Shown here: positions 34,709-46,506 of the stretch, piece after piece | Layout of the letters: each line of letters opens with the position of its first letter | How positions within the stretch are numbered: the stretch's first letter is position 1 | Assembly (NCBI GenBank): GCA_020346245.1 | Contig: CP070778.1 | Span: 1 to 64,000 of the forward strand | Reading direction: 5' to 3' | Origin: Flavobacteriaceae bacterium | GTDB lineage: Bacteria; Bacteroidota; Bacteroidia; Flavobacteriales; Flavobacteriaceae | DNA: 64,000 bases | Notes under the pieces: model-generated | The model's database searches: none | What the model was told of the DNA's origin: nothing | The model's input: the letters and a program-made list of their open reading frames with translations, nothing else | Translations under genes and position numbers: made by a program

Positions 34709-36307
34709 ATGACATTACTCACTTTTATACTCTTCACTGGGTTTGTTGCACTTTATGCCACCTGGAAACTTAGGCAGGATAAATTAAATACCAAAGATGG
34801 TTATTTTCTGGGAGGAAGATCACTTACCGGAATTGTCATTGCAGGATCCTTACTTCTTACCAATATTTCTACAGAGCACCTTGTGGGGATGAATGGCTCT
34901 GCCTATAAGAATGGGGCCATTATAGTAGCATGGGAGGTTACATCGGCATTAGCACTGGTAATTGCGGCTTTGTATTTTGCACCCAGGTACCTAAAAATGG
35001 GCTTAACGACCATTCCTGAATTTTTGGAAAAACGGTTTGATGGTCTTACAAGAACTCTTATTGCACTATTGCTTATTATATCATTTGTAGCAACACTTTT
35101 GCCTATTGTGCTATATACCGGGGCTTTAAATATTGAAGCAATATTTGAAATATCCGAACTTTTAAATGTAAGCCAAAAGGAAGGTATATGGATTACGATA
35201 CTTGTTGTTGGAGGAATTGGTGCCATATATGCGATATTTGGCGGCCTTAAAATGGTCGCTTACACAGACACCATAAATGGTTTTGGTCTGCTCGTGGCAG
35301 GTTTACTTGTTCCTATTTTGGCCCTCTGGAGTATAGGTGACGGAAATCTTGCCGAAGGTATTAGTATTGTCTTTAAAAAAAATCCGGGTAAATTTAATGT
35401 TGTTAGCAGTGAATCGGGCATTGGGCCAGGATCGAGATCTGCTATTTTACCTTTTGAAGTAATTTTTACCGGATTAATGCTCAACCAGATTTATTTCTGG
35501 ACCATGCACCAGTCAATAATCCAAAGGGTACTTGGGGCGGTTAGCCTTAAAGAAGCCCAAAAAGGTTTGCTATTTACGGGATTACTGAAAATCCTGGTTC
35601 CTTTGATAATTGTGCTTCCCGGGCTTATAGGGTTTTATTATTTTGGGGAAGAATTTTATAACAATCCGGACAGTGTTTATCCCAATCTGGTGAAAATGGT
35701 TTTACCGGCCTGGCTAACCGGATTCTTTGTAGCTGTCATGATGGGCGCAATACTTACCACCTTCAACAGTGCCTTAAATAGTGCAGCAACAGTTTTTAGC
35801 CTTGGTATTTTTAAAAGGTATATCCAGAAAAATGCAACTGAAAGAAGGCTTGTAAGTATAGGTAAATGGACTTCAGCCATACTTGCTGTTTTTGCCATTG
35901 GAATAGCTCCTTTTGTGGCCAATGCTCCTGAAGGACTTTATCAACTCTTACAACAACTTAACGGTATATTTTTCATCCCCATTGCCAGCGTAATTATTGC
36001 AGGCTTTTTATTGCCCAAGGTATCAGCCACAGGAGCTAAGGCCGGCTTACTCTTTGGCTTGTTATTTTATATTATAAGCTACTTTGTCCTGGAAGTTGAT
36101 CTGCATTTTGTTCATATTTGGGGAATAGAATTTGTACTTAATATTGGTATAATGCTTTTAATATCACAGTTTTTTCCAAACAAGGAAATTTTTGTGATTA
36201 AGGATGCCGGGGTATTAAATCTTAAACCATGGAGATTTGCAGGACCTTTTAGCTTGTTTTTGGTAGTATTCACCATTATTTTGTACCTTTTACTAGGAAA
36301 TGTATGA
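34709..36307 (+). CDS. sodium:solute symporter (SSS family), probable sugar/inositol uptake
   Basis: This protein of about 532 residues has 13-14 membrane helices of the sodium:solute symporter family. The N-terminal DGYFLGGRSLTG and GMNGSAYKNG segments match SGLT/inositol-type members. The ATG at 34709 begins just before the first helix; an ATG 24 bases upstream is possible but adds a redundant hydrophobic stretch. The 3' end overlaps the myo-inositol oxygenase gene by eight bases, which makes myo-inositol the most likely cargo. That assignment is by context only. Confidence 0.87.
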   Translation: MTLLTFILFTGFVALYATWKLRQDKLNTKDGYFLGGRSLTGIVIAGSLLLTNISTEHLVGMNGSAYKNGAIIVAWEVTSALALVIAALYFAPRYLKMGLTTIPEFLEKRFDGLTRTLIALLLIISFVATLLPIVLYTGALNIEAIFEISELLNVSQKEGIWITILVVGGIGAIYAIFGGLKMVAYTDTINGFGLLVAGLLVPILALWSIGDGNLAEGISIVFKKNPGKFNVVSSESGIGPGSRSAILPFEVIFTGLMLNQIYFWTMHQSIIQRVLGAVSLKEAQKGLLFTGLLKILVPLIIVLPGLIGFYYFGEEFYNNPDSVYPNLVKMVLPAWLTGFFVAVMMGAILTTFNSALNSAATVFSLGIFKRYIQKNATERRLVSIGKWTSAILAVFAIGIAPFVANAPEGLYQLLQQLNGIFFIPIASVIIAGFLLPKVSATGAKAGLLFGLLFYIISYFVLEVDLHFVHIWGIEFVLNIGIMLLISQFFPNKEIFVIKDAGVLNLKPWRFAGPFSLFLVVFTIILYLLLGNV

Positions 36308-37118
36308 CATGGAAAAAGTATTCAGAAATTATAAGGATATAGATGTAAATGCAGCCGTTCGGGAACATTATCGTAAGATGCGTGAAAGGCAGACTTTTGA
36401 ATATGTTCAGCGGATGCAGCATAAATATTTGAAGTTTGACAAGCCTATGGATCTTTGGGATGCGATGAGCCATTTAAATGACCTTATTGATGTCAGTGAT
36501 CCGGATTTGGATCTGCCCAATGTGCAACATCTTATTCAAAGTGCTGAAGCAATTAGAGAGGACAGGCGACCAGACTGGATGCAATTGGTTGGACTCATTC
36601 ACGATTTGGGTAAAGTGATGTTTTTATGGGGAAGTGATGAAGATGGAACCAGCCAGAACGAACAATGGGGAATGGTAGGTGATGTTTTTGTAGTTGGTTG
36701 TGCGCTTCCGGAATCTTGTGTTTACCCTGAATTCAATAAGCTTAATCCGGATATGAGTGATTCCAGGTATAATTCAGAATTGGGAATATACAAAGAGCAT
36801 TGTGGTCTGGATAATCTTAATTTGGCCTGGGGGCATGATGAATATCTTTTTCAGGTATTAAAAAACCACAAAAATAACTCACTACCCGAAGCCGGGATGG
36901 CCATGATTAGGTACCATTCCTTTTACCCATGGCATACCGGAGCAAGTTATAGCGCTTTGCTCAGTGCCAAAGACGAGGAATATTTAAATTGGATACGAGA
37001 TTTCAATAAATATGATCTTTATACTAAATGTAATAAGACCTATGATCTGGAAGAGATAAAGGCTTATTATATGCCTATAGCTCAAAAGTATCTCGGAACA
37101 GAACCTATTTACTGGTAG
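36300..37118 (+). CDS. myo-inositol oxygenase (MIOX)
   Basis: This 272-residue HD-domain di-iron enzyme cleaves myo-inositol to D-glucuronate with O2. All expected iron ligands are visible: His77, His101-Asp102 (LIHDLGK), His169 (WGHDEY), His196 (IRYHSFYPWH) and Asp229 (FNKYDLYTK). The length matches eukaryotic and bacterial MIOX. The ATG at 36300 overlaps the symporter gene; an in-frame ATG at 36309 is also possible. The first step of inositol use is thus coupled to uptake. No uronate isomerase genes are in the window. Confidence 0.93.
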   Translation: MYDMEKVFRNYKDIDVNAAVREHYRKMRERQTFEYVQRMQHKYLKFDKPMDLWDAMSHLNDLIDVSDPDLDLPNVQHLIQSAEAIREDRRPDWMQLVGLIHDLGKVMFLWGSDEDGTSQNEQWGMVGDVFVVGCALPESCVYPEFNKLNPDMSDSRYNSELGIYKEHCGLDNLNLAWGHDEYLFQVLKNHKNNSLPEAGMAMIRYHSFYPWHTGASYSALLSAKDEEYLNWIRDFNKYDLYTKCNKTYDLEEIKAYYMPIAQKYLGTEPIYW

Positions 37119-37386
37119 GTAAAAATGAAAAAGGATCCCCTAACAAAGTGAAATCTCGAACAATAAACTACAAGGTTTTATATTAATAACCGGTATTATT
37201 GATTTCTGCATCCATACTTAAAATTATTTATCGGAAAGTCTGCGCAAAGAGTGTGCAATAACTATATTTCTGTCCACCTATCATTTGTCTGAAGGGAATT
37301 AAACCTTTTGGATTCTTTAAATAATTTTTATGATATATTAACAATATAAGATGATCAAAATCATTAAATTAGAGTAAAACGGGTTG

Positions 37387-37394
37387 TATTTTTG
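37387..37394 (+). promoter_or_regulatory. -7 element before the 37423 gene
   Basis: TATTTTTG matches TAnnTTTG and ends 28 bases before the ATG at 37423. No good TTG -33 is seen. The rest of the 304-base gap (37119-37422) is AT-rich and shows no gene or strong hairpin. Confidence 0.35.
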
Positions 37395-37422
37395 CTAGCA
37401 ATCTTAATAAAATATCTACATC

Positions 37423-38757
37423 ATGAAACATAACATATTCGATAAATCCAGTAATATTCTTTTAGCAATAATCATCGGAATTGCTTTGCTGGTGGGGATG
37501 CCAGTAAATATTCACGCAGCTACTTTCTTCCAGGATGACGCCCAGCAAGTAACATCTTACAATCAATTCAAAGGAGAGGTCGTTGATGCGAACAACAACA
37601 AGCCCCTTGTATTTGCAACACTAACTTTGGAAGGAACTAATATTAGTACTATAACAAATACAGAAGGGAAGTTTTTATTAAAAATTCCTACCAGCATTGG
37701 ACAGGGAAATATTGTTGTCGCCTTTTTGGGCTATAAATCTTCTTTAATTCCGCTAGGGCAATTGAAGGAAAACAATAATAAGATTGCATTGACGGTCTCA
37801 GTAACTGAATTGGATGAGGTAAATGTCGTTATACCAAAAAGTGCACGAGCCCTGGTAAGGGAAACGCTTAGAAAAAAAGGTGAGAATTACTTTGACGATC
37901 CCACACTTATGACGGCATTTTACAGAGAAACCATCAAAAAGAGAAGGAAGAATGTATCGCTTTCCGAGGCCGTGGTAAACATTTATAAATCTCCGTATAC
38001 CACCGGACAAAAAGATGCTGTGCAACTTTATAAGGCCAGAAAGAGTACAGATTATAGTAAATTAGATACCTTGGCTCTAAAACTCCAAGGAGGTCCTTTT
38101 AATGCACTCTATGTAGATATCATGAAATACCCGGAATATATCTTTAATGAGGTAACGATGGAAGACTATAATTTTACTTTTGAAAGGTCTACAAGGATTA
38201 ATGATAAATTAATTTATGTAATTGGTTTTAAACAACGTCCGGATATTTATGACCCGCTGTATAAAGGCCAATTATTTATTGATGCTGAAAAAAAGATACT
38301 TACCAGTGCCATATATTCTTTAAATATTACGAATAAAGAACTGGCCAGTAAATTGTTTGTGAGAAAAAAACCCCGCAACGCCAGGGTCTATCCAACAGAT
38401 ATAGCCTACAGAGTGGATTATAGGGAAAAAGATGGAAAATGGTACTATGGTTATAGCAATGCGCTATTGGAATTTAAAATCAACTGGGATAAAAAACTTT
38501 TTAATTCTGTTTATAGTATGAGCTGCGAAATGGCTGTAACGGACTGGGAAAAGAATCTTGCCGGTGAAGTTCCTAAAGCCAAGGATAGACTTAATTCCTC
38601 TATTATACTTAGTGATGCGGCCGTTGGTTTTTCAGATCCGGATTTCTGGGGGGAATACAATATAATAGAACCGGAAAAATCTATTGAATCGGCCATTAAA
38701 AAGATTCAACGACAATTAAAAAAGTCTAAGACTGAAGGCGGCGAATCTGCTCCTTAA
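37423..38757 (+). CDS. exported carboxypeptidase-regulatory-like domain protein
   Basis: This 444-residue protein has a signal peptide or anchor (hydrophobic 13-31). A CarboxypepD_reg-like beta sandwich (about 46-130, FKGEVVDANNNKPLVFATLTLEGTNISTITNTEGKF pattern) comes first. A C-terminal domain of about 300 residues follows, of the type usually found with it in Bacteroidota outer-membrane-associated proteins. It is not a TonB receptor: no plug or barrel follows. Function is unknown, probably envelope or surface. It is monocistronic, ended by the hairpin at 38783-38807. Confidence 0.8.
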   Translation: MKHNIFDKSSNILLAIIIGIALLVGMPVNIHAATFFQDDAQQVTSYNQFKGEVVDANNNKPLVFATLTLEGTNISTITNTEGKFLLKIPTSIGQGNIVVAFLGYKSSLIPLGQLKENNNKIALTVSVTELDEVNVVIPKSARALVRETLRKKGENYFDDPTLMTAFYRETIKKRRKNVSLSEAVVNIYKSPYTTGQKDAVQLYKARKSTDYSKLDTLALKLQGGPFNALYVDIMKYPEYIFNEVTMEDYNFTFERSTRINDKLIYVIGFKQRPDIYDPLYKGQLFIDAEKKILTSAIYSLNITNKELASKLFVRKKPRNARVYPTDIAYRVDYREKDGKWYYGYSNALLEFKINWDKKLFNSVYSMSCEMAVTDWEKNLAGEVPKAKDRLNSSIILSDAAVGFSDPDFWGEYNIIEPEKSIESAIKKIQRQLKKSKTEGGESAP

Positions 38758-38782
38758 AATTGGCAATAACATATCTTAAATA

Positions 38783-38812
38783 AATCGGCCCCCATCAGGG
38801 GCCGATTGCTAT
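38783..38812 (+). terminator. probable terminator hairpin after 37423-38757
   Basis: A 10-base-pair GC-rich stem (38783-38792 with 38798-38807, AATCGGCCCC/GGGGCCGATT) with a five-base loop lies 25 bases after the stop codon. The following tract GCTATTT is only weakly U-rich. Confidence 0.65.
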
Positions 38813-39127
38813 TTAATTGACATGCTGAATATCTTTCAGCACAAAGACTTTGACCTTGACACTTATCAACAATTGTTTATAAAACCCGTTCATAACATGT
38901 TGATTTTTAATTTCTTATAATTTTTGAATTATTTTAAAAAATGATTTATATTTATATCATGGTTCAAGGGAAGTGCCTGTCTAGGGTAAATCATTAGAAC
39001 CATTATAGAGTTGACGTTCTTTATATTATTGTTTAATCTTAAAGTTAATTTAGGGTAATTTATTATCAGATTTTAACTGCAAGACGAGCATGATGAAAGA
39101 GGGCTGTAGCTTTCCGGACTTATGTGG

Positions 39128-39374
39128 ATTCATTTACGTTAAATATAGAGCTTAGGTTTTGTGTTTAAGATAGGTGAATTAAAACGATAAGAAGATGCCT
39201 TCACGTGTTGCTTGGTTGAAAAATTAACAACATAGAAAGTTTCAAACGTTGATGCAGTTAGTCAAATGCAATCATTGGTTGCAGTCCTGTACTACGGTAC
39301 AGCACAAAAAGTTTGCTAACTACTTCTAAAAAGCCATGTCTGTGTACTTGTACAACGATATGGCTTTTGTTTTT
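39128..39374 (+). ncRNA. candidate structured RNA ending in an intrinsic terminator
   Basis: Within a 757-base gene-free gap the plus strand folds into several strong elements. Hairpin 1: 39128-39135 with 39172-39179, then 39139-39145 with 39162-39168. A three-way junction is closed by 39254-39266 with 39312-39323 (11 Watson-Crick pairs, one mismatch, one bulge). The junction holds 39267-39271/39279-39283 and 39287-39292/39297-39302, the latter capped by a C(UACG)G tetraloop. A long terminator hairpin (39329-39368) and T-tract follow. No protein frame fits. I cannot match it to RNase P, tmRNA, SRP, 6S or a riboswitch class. The 5' end and promoter are uncertain. Confidence 0.45.
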
Positions 39375-39375
39375 A
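39329..39375 (+). terminator. long intrinsic terminator of the candidate RNA
   Basis: A 12-pair outer stem (39329-39340 with 39357-39368, including one G-U) encloses an inner TGTAC/GTACA stem (39343-39347 with 39350-39354). GTTTTT follows. It lies about 140 bases before the isocitrate dehydrogenase ATG, which has its own -7 element. It therefore ends an upstream transcript rather than one containing that gene. Confidence 0.75.
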
Positions 39376-39479
39376 TACCCACCTTTTGCAAAATACGCCA
39401 TTTATTTTTTTAGCAATACACCACACAATAATCTCAACTAAAGTTTAATTTTCTGGCGTTTATTGCAACCTTAATATTG

Positions 39480-39487
39480 TATATTTG
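39480..39487 (+). promoter_or_regulatory. -7 element of the isocitrate dehydrogenase gene
   Basis: TATATTTG is a perfect TAnnTTTG match 27 bases before the ATG at 39515. A TTG occurs at 39463-39465, giving a short 14-base spacer, so the -33 element is doubtful. Confidence 0.5.
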
Positions 39488-39511
39488 CTGCGCTTTAAAC
39501 AATCTATCTAA

Positions 39512-41734
<2,223 letters not shown>

Positions 41735-41757
41735 TATAATTCAGTAATAAAATACTT

Positions 41758-41791
41758 GACCTCAACAAATTTAGTTGGGGTCTCTTTGTTT
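41758..41791 (+). terminator. intrinsic terminator after isocitrate dehydrogenase
   Basis: A nine-pair stem (41758-41766 GACCTCAAC with 41774-41782 GTTGGGGTC, one G-U) with an AAATTTA loop is followed by TCTTTGTTTT. It lies 24 bases after the stop. Confidence 0.75.
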
Positions 41792-41811
41792 TAAAATACT
41801 GTTAACATTGA

Positions 41812-41840
41812 TTTGATTTTATTCTTAATCTATATTTTTG
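41812..41840 (+). promoter_or_regulatory. promoter of the TonB receptor gene
   Basis: TTTG at 41812-41815, then a 17-base spacer, then TATTTTTG at 41833-41840 (TAnnTTTG). The TTG and GTG codons at 41838 and 41841 overlap or abut the -7 element, so translation must start at the ATG at 41856. Confidence 0.6.
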
Positions 41841-41855
41841 GTGAAAATTGCTTCT

Positions 41856-44258
41856 ATGAACCAACCATTACGACAATTCGTAATAGCCTTTTTCTTTCTA
41901 TTCTCAATAGCCCTCTTTTCACAACAAAGATTTACCCTGAGTGGAACAATAACAGAAGCTTCAAGTAATGAAACTTTAATAGGAGTTACTTTACTGGTTC
42001 CCGATCTGAATACCGGTGTTACCACAAATGACTATGGTTTCTACTCCTTAACCCTGCCGGAGGGAGAATATCAAATCAGGCTAAGTTATTTAGGATATCA
42101 GGACATAGTTCAAACCATATCACTTACGCAGGATCTCAGACTAAATTTTGAAATGTTTGAAGAGGTTGAACAGCTAGAAGAAGTTGTGGTAACTGCAGAT
42201 GTAGAAAAAATCAATATTCGAAAGCCACAAATGAGTGTGAATACGCTATCTGCACAAACCATTAAAAAAATTCCTGTGATTTTGGGTGAAGCAGATGTAA
42301 TAAAATCACTACTGCTTTTGCCAGGTGTTACAAGTGCAGGAGAGGCCTCTTCAGGATTTAACGTGCGTGGTGGTGCTGCAGATCAGAACCTCATATTGCT
42401 GGATGAAGCTACTATATTTAACTCTTCCCATTTGTTTGGGTTTTTCTCCGTTTTTAACCCGGATGCCATAAAGGATGTAAAATTATTTAAGGGGGGTATT
42501 CCTTCCAGATATGGGGGACGTGTTTCTTCGGTACTTGAAATATTCCAAAAAGAGGGGAATAGCAATAAATTTCATATGACCGGTGGTATAGGTGCCGTTG
42601 CGAGCAGGTTATTGGCGGAAGGCCCAATTATAAAAGATAAAGCCGCATTTTTAATCGGTGGCAGAGCCTCATATGCCCATTTATTCCTTCCTCTGGTTGA
42701 AGTTGAGAACAAAGCCTATTTCTATGATCTTAATACCAAGTTGAATTACAAGATAAATGAAAGGAACAGTATTTACCTTTCGGGTTATTTTGGTCGTGAT
42801 GTATTTAGTATCTCAAATAATTTTATAAATACCTATGGCAATAGTGTAGTTAACTTTCGTTGGAACCATCTTTTTTCTAATAAATTATTCTCTAACCTCT
42901 CTTTGATCTACTCTGATTATTATTATGGTCTGGAACTCGATTTTGTAGGGTTTGAATGGGATTCCGGAATTAAGAATTTTAATGTTAAGTATGACTTTAA
43001 GCATTATCTAAGCGAAAAATTGCGACTTAATTACGGGTTAAATAATATCTACTATAAATTCAATCCTGGAAAAATAGTTCCAAACAGTCCTGAGTCTGGT
43101 ATTGTGGAAGAACAACTTATAGAAAAGTATGCCAATGAATTTGCAGCCTATTTGGGTGTAGAACAGGATATAACAGAAAACCTTAGTTTACAATATGGTT
43201 TAAGGTTTAGCTATTTTATGAGGCTGGGGCAGGATGAATTGAATGTTTACGAAAATAACAACCCGGTTATTTTTGACCCTTTTCTTCTTGTCTACAGGGA
43301 AGCAGAACCAATTGGAACCATAAACCCGGGACGGGGAGAAACTTTAGCCACATTTGCAAATCTGGAACCTCGCGTTTCATTGGCTTACACCCTAAATCCC
43401 AATAATTCGTTTAAAGCCAGTTATACAAGACTTGCCCAATACCTTCACCTGCTATCAAATACCAGTTCACCTACTCCCTTGGATGTCTGGACTCCCAGCG
43501 GTCCCTTTGTTAAGCCACAGCTGTTGGATCAATACGCACTTGGATATTTTAGAAATATTAAAAACGGTGATTATTCATTTGAGACCGAAGTCTTTTACAA
43601 AGACATTCAGAATAGAATAGATTATATAGATGGCGCAAATTTAATTGCTAATAATGCAATTGAGCAGGTAATTTTAAATGGATCTGCCCGGGCATATGGT
43701 TTGGAGCTGCTGTTTAGAAAAAACCAGGGTAAGTTTCAAGGGTGGCTTGCATATACATTATCACGCTCAGAACAAAGAACTCCGGGTAGAGCTCCTGTTG
43801 ATGATAATGGGAGGTCTAATCAAGAAACTGGTATTAATCTGGGGGAATGGTATAGCACTCCTTATGACAAAACACATGATATTTCTGTATATGGAAGTTA
43901 TGATCTTAATAAGAAATGGACTTTCAATAGTAATTTTGTCTATCAAACCGGCCAACCCACTAATTACCCTATAGGGCAGTTTGAGTTTCAGGGAATTGTA
44001 GTTCCGTATTATGGCTTGCGAAACAAGGAGCGATTACCCGACTATCATAGATTGGATATTTCAGCAACCTTAACTCCAAAGAAAAATGCTGGGAGAAACT
44101 GGAAATCCCAGTGGGTGTTCAGCATTTATAACGTTTACAACCGCATGAATGCAGCATCTATAAATTTCAGAGAAAACCAGGATACAGGAGTCAATGAAGC
44201 AGTTCGCACCTCTATTTTTGGCATTGTTCCTTCTGTAACCTATAATTTTAAATTTTAA
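41856..44258 (+). CDS. TonB-dependent outer-membrane receptor
   Basis: This 800-residue protein has a signal peptide (to about residue 24), a CarboxypepD_reg-like domain (LSGTITEASSNETLIGVTLLV pattern), a TonB plug (with SGFNVRGGAADQNLILLDEATIFN) and a 22-strand barrel ending in VTYNFKF with the C-terminal Phe. A DUF4249 lipoprotein gene follows after seven bases, a pairing seen repeatedly in Bacteroidota and distinct from SusCD. The cargo is unknown. The ATG at 41856 is supported by the promoter position. Confidence 0.93.
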   Translation: MNQPLRQFVIAFFFLFSIALFSQQRFTLSGTITEASSNETLIGVTLLVPDLNTGVTTNDYGFYSLTLPEGEYQIRLSYLGYQDIVQTISLTQDLRLNFEMFEEVEQLEEVVVTADVEKINIRKPQMSVNTLSAQTIKKIPVILGEADVIKSLLLLPGVTSAGEASSGFNVRGGAADQNLILLDEATIFNSSHLFGFFSVFNPDAIKDVKLFKGGIPSRYGGRVSSVLEIFQKEGNSNKFHMTGGIGAVASRLLAEGPIIKDKAAFLIGGRASYAHLFLPLVEVENKAYFYDLNTKLNYKINERNSIYLSGYFGRDVFSISNNFINTYGNSVVNFRWNHLFSNKLFSNLSLIYSDYYYGLELDFVGFEWDSGIKNFNVKYDFKHYLSEKLRLNYGLNNIYYKFNPGKIVPNSPESGIVEEQLIEKYANEFAAYLGVEQDITENLSLQYGLRFSYFMRLGQDELNVYENNNPVIFDPFLLVYREAEPIGTINPGRGETLATFANLEPRVSLAYTLNPNNSFKASYTRLAQYLHLLSNTSSPTPLDVWTPSGPFVKPQLLDQYALGYFRNIKNGDYSFETEVFYKDIQNRIDYIDGANLIANNAIEQVILNGSARAYGLELLFRKNQGKFQGWLAYTLSRSEQRTPGRAPVDDNGRSNQETGINLGEWYSTPYDKTHDISVYGSYDLNKKWTFNSNFVYQTGQPTNYPIGQFEFQGIVVPYYGLRNKERLPDYHRLDISATLTPKKNAGRNWKSQWVFSIYNVYNRMNAASINFRENQDTGVNEAVRTSIFGIVPSVTYNFKF

Positions 44259-44265
44259 GCTGACT

Positions 44266-45156
44266 ATGAAAAAATTTATATGCCTCTTAGCAGTTTTAGT
44301 TCTAAATGTTGCCTGTGAAGATGTCATAGACGTAGAGGTTCCCACTGAGGAACCAAGGTTAATAGTGGATGCCCTGATACGGGTTGATATAGATGAGCAA
44401 TATATTCCTGTGGAGGTTAAATTATCTTTAAGCAGTAATTTTTTTAATGATAATACCCCAACTTCGGCAGAAAGTGTGTTAATTCAATACGATGAGTATG
44501 AAGATGGAATAATTATAAATTCAGGGTTTTCTAATTTAGCTGAAGAAATTCCCGGATCTGGCATTTATACTCCTGATCCTGATTATTCATCAGATCAAAG
44601 GATCCCTACCAGCATCTTAGACAGGAATTTAGTATTTAACCTGTTAATAAGGCATGAGGGCAGATTATATCTGGCTACCACAGAATATGTGCCTTCAGTT
44701 CCAATAGATTCTCTGATTCAGGGAGATGGAACACTCTTTAGTGATGATGAAACAGAAGTTATTGTATCGTTTACCGATGATCCTGACAGGGATAATTTTT
44801 ATCTTTTCGACTTTGGTTTTAGTGAATTTCTTGTTACAGAAGATAAATTCTATAAAGGACAGCAATTTAGTTTTTCATACTTCTATGATCAAATTTTTGA
44901 ACCTGATACGGAACTTGAAATTGGGATTATGGGTGCGGACAGAACTTTTTTCAACTATATGGATCTCATTATTGAGCAAACCACCAATGATGCCGGAATT
45001 TTTGCAACCCCTGTGGCAACTGTTCGGGGTAATGTATTTGACATTACAGATATAGACAATATAGATGTTTCCGATAATGTTGGTCAACCCAATGTATTTC
45101 CTCTGGGTTATTTTGCAATTGTACAGGAATACAAGGGCAGCCTGGTTATTCAGTAG
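44266..45156 (+). CDS. DUF4249 lipoprotein, partner of the TonB receptor
   Basis: This 296-residue lipoprotein (signal ending NVAC, Cys17) begins its mature part CEDVIDVEVP, the hallmark of DUF4249 proteins. The rest is beta-rich. By analogy with other receptor-lipoprotein pairs it may act as the extracellular lid or substrate-binding partner of the TonB receptor. That role is inferred from genomic pairing. It is translated seven bases after the receptor stop codon. Confidence 0.85.
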   Translation: MKKFICLLAVLVLNVACEDVIDVEVPTEEPRLIVDALIRVDIDEQYIPVEVKLSLSSNFFNDNTPTSAESVLIQYDEYEDGIIINSGFSNLAEEIPGSGIYTPDPDYSSDQRIPTSILDRNLVFNLLIRHEGRLYLATTEYVPSVPIDSLIQGDGTLFSDDETEVIVSFTDDPDRDNFYLFDFGFSEFLVTEDKFYKGQQFSFSYFYDQIFEPDTELEIGIMGADRTFFNYMDLIIEQTTNDAGIFATPVATVRGNVFDITDIDNIDVSDNVGQPNVFPLGYFAIVQEYKGSLVIQ

Positions 45157-45211
45157 GACAAATATATTTTACTTGTTTCATGGCCCGTAAGATTTTCTAT
45201 TTATTGGAATT

Positions 45212-46348
45212 CTAATCTTTCATCCGATTCTTAAGAAAGTTAACCATGGCTAATTCAATTAAAACAGAAGCATTTTCAATGCTATAAGATATTGGCTTTG
45301 AAGGATCCCGAATTTCTAATACCTCAACAATACCCATCGCTGCAAGTTCTTTTTTAGTTACCTCTGATACGCCACAAACGACAATAACAGGGATGTTGTA
45401 TTTTTTCCCCAGTTGGCACACTCCATGTATTAATTTTCCTCTTAATGTCTGTTCATCAATTTTGCCTTCTCCGGTAATAATGAAATCCATGGAGTTGGTT
45501 TCTAATAGCTTATCAATCCGAGCCAGTTTGAAAATGAAATCTGTACCACTAATATAGTCCGCATTTAAAAACGTCTTCAAACCATACGCTGCGCCACCCG
45601 CAGCTCCGGATCCGGCTATATGGGAAAAATCTTTTCCCAATTGCCCTGCCACAACAGAATGCAAATGTTTCAATCCTTTGTCCAGAAATTCTACATCTTC
45701 TTTATTGGCACCTTTCTGGGCGGCATAAACATAAGCTGCCCCCTTTGGTCCGAATAACGGATTGTCTACATCGTTAACAGCATAAATCTCTAAGTTTTTA
45801 TAACCTTTCAGGAAGTTTGATGGTTTTATTTTGCCAATCTTCAATAAATTTTTTCCTATCGGTTTTAGTGAATTTCCAAATTCATCCAGAAATGAAAAAC
45901 CGCATGCCGTTGATATTCCTATACCCGCATCGTTAGTTGCACTGCCCCCCAGGCCAATATATATTTTTTTAGCCCCTTTTAAGATGGCATCTTTTATTTG
46001 AATCCCAGTACCCATCGTTGATGTTAGCATTGGATTGCGTTGCTTATCACTTAATAATTCCATTCCTGATGCTTTGGCAAGTTCTATATACGCCTCACCT
46101 GTTTGGGGGTTTATTAAATATTCCGCGCTGATTTTCCTTCCTAAAGGGTCTGTTGTAGCAGTTTTTATGGTTTCCAGTTCTACATAGGACCTCACCGAAT
46201 CAAGAAATCCATCCCCCCCATCAGATGCGGCAACACTGTAAATGCCAGCTTGCGGAAAACGATTTGAAATTACCCTGCTTATAGCCTCAGTAACCTGCTT
46301 TGCACTAAGAGATCCCTTAAATTTATCTGGTACAAGTAGGAAATTCAT
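45212..46348 (-). CDS. glycerate kinase (GarK/GlxK family)
   Basis: This 378-residue glycerate kinase of the GlxK/GarK type has the N-terminal VPDKFKGSLSA, DGGDGFLDS, the nucleotide-binding GLGGSATNDAGIG and the late TGEGKIDEQTLRGK. It phosphorylates D-glycerate to 2-phosphoglycerate, an exit point for sugar-acid catabolism including glucarate and glyoxylate routes. It is cytoplasmic and stands alone between convergent and divergent neighbours. It could serve the oxidative sugar catabolism suggested by nearby genes. Confidence 0.93.
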   Translation of the reverse strand: MNFLLVPDKFKGSLSAKQVTEAISRVISNRFPQAGIYSVAASDGGDGFLDSVRSYVELETIKTATTDPLGRKISAEYLINPQTGEAYIELAKASGMELLSDKQRNPMLTSTMGTGIQIKDAILKGAKKIYIGLGGSATNDAGIGISTACGFSFLDEFGNSLKPIGKNLLKIGKIKPSNFLKGYKNLEIYAVNDVDNPLFGPKGAAYVYAAQKGANKEDVEFLDKGLKHLHSVVAGQLGKDFSHIAGSGAAGGAAYGLKTFLNADYISGTDFIFKLARIDKLLETNSMDFIITGEGKIDEQTLRGKLIHGVCQLGKKYNIPVIVVCGVSEVTKKELAAMGIVEVLEIRDPSKPISYSIENASVLIELAMVNFLKNRMKD

Positions 46349-46506
46349 ACACTTAAATTAATTATGATTTTGATAATCCATTTAGATTGACCAGTCATTG
46401 AATTGGCTCCTTACAGAAATATATTTCGCTAATTTCTAAATCCTCCTCTGTATAAATATACCGTAATATTCTTATTTTTAACCTCATCCATCTGGTGAAG
46501 CCAATT

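Noticed and set aside
39128-39374. RNase P, tmRNA, SRP or riboswitch identity for the structured region
   Set aside because: I could not find the conserved cores of these RNAs (for example the RNase P AGAGGAAAGTCC region or a tmRNA tRNA-like end) on either strand. The terminator is also separated from icd by that gene's own -7 element.
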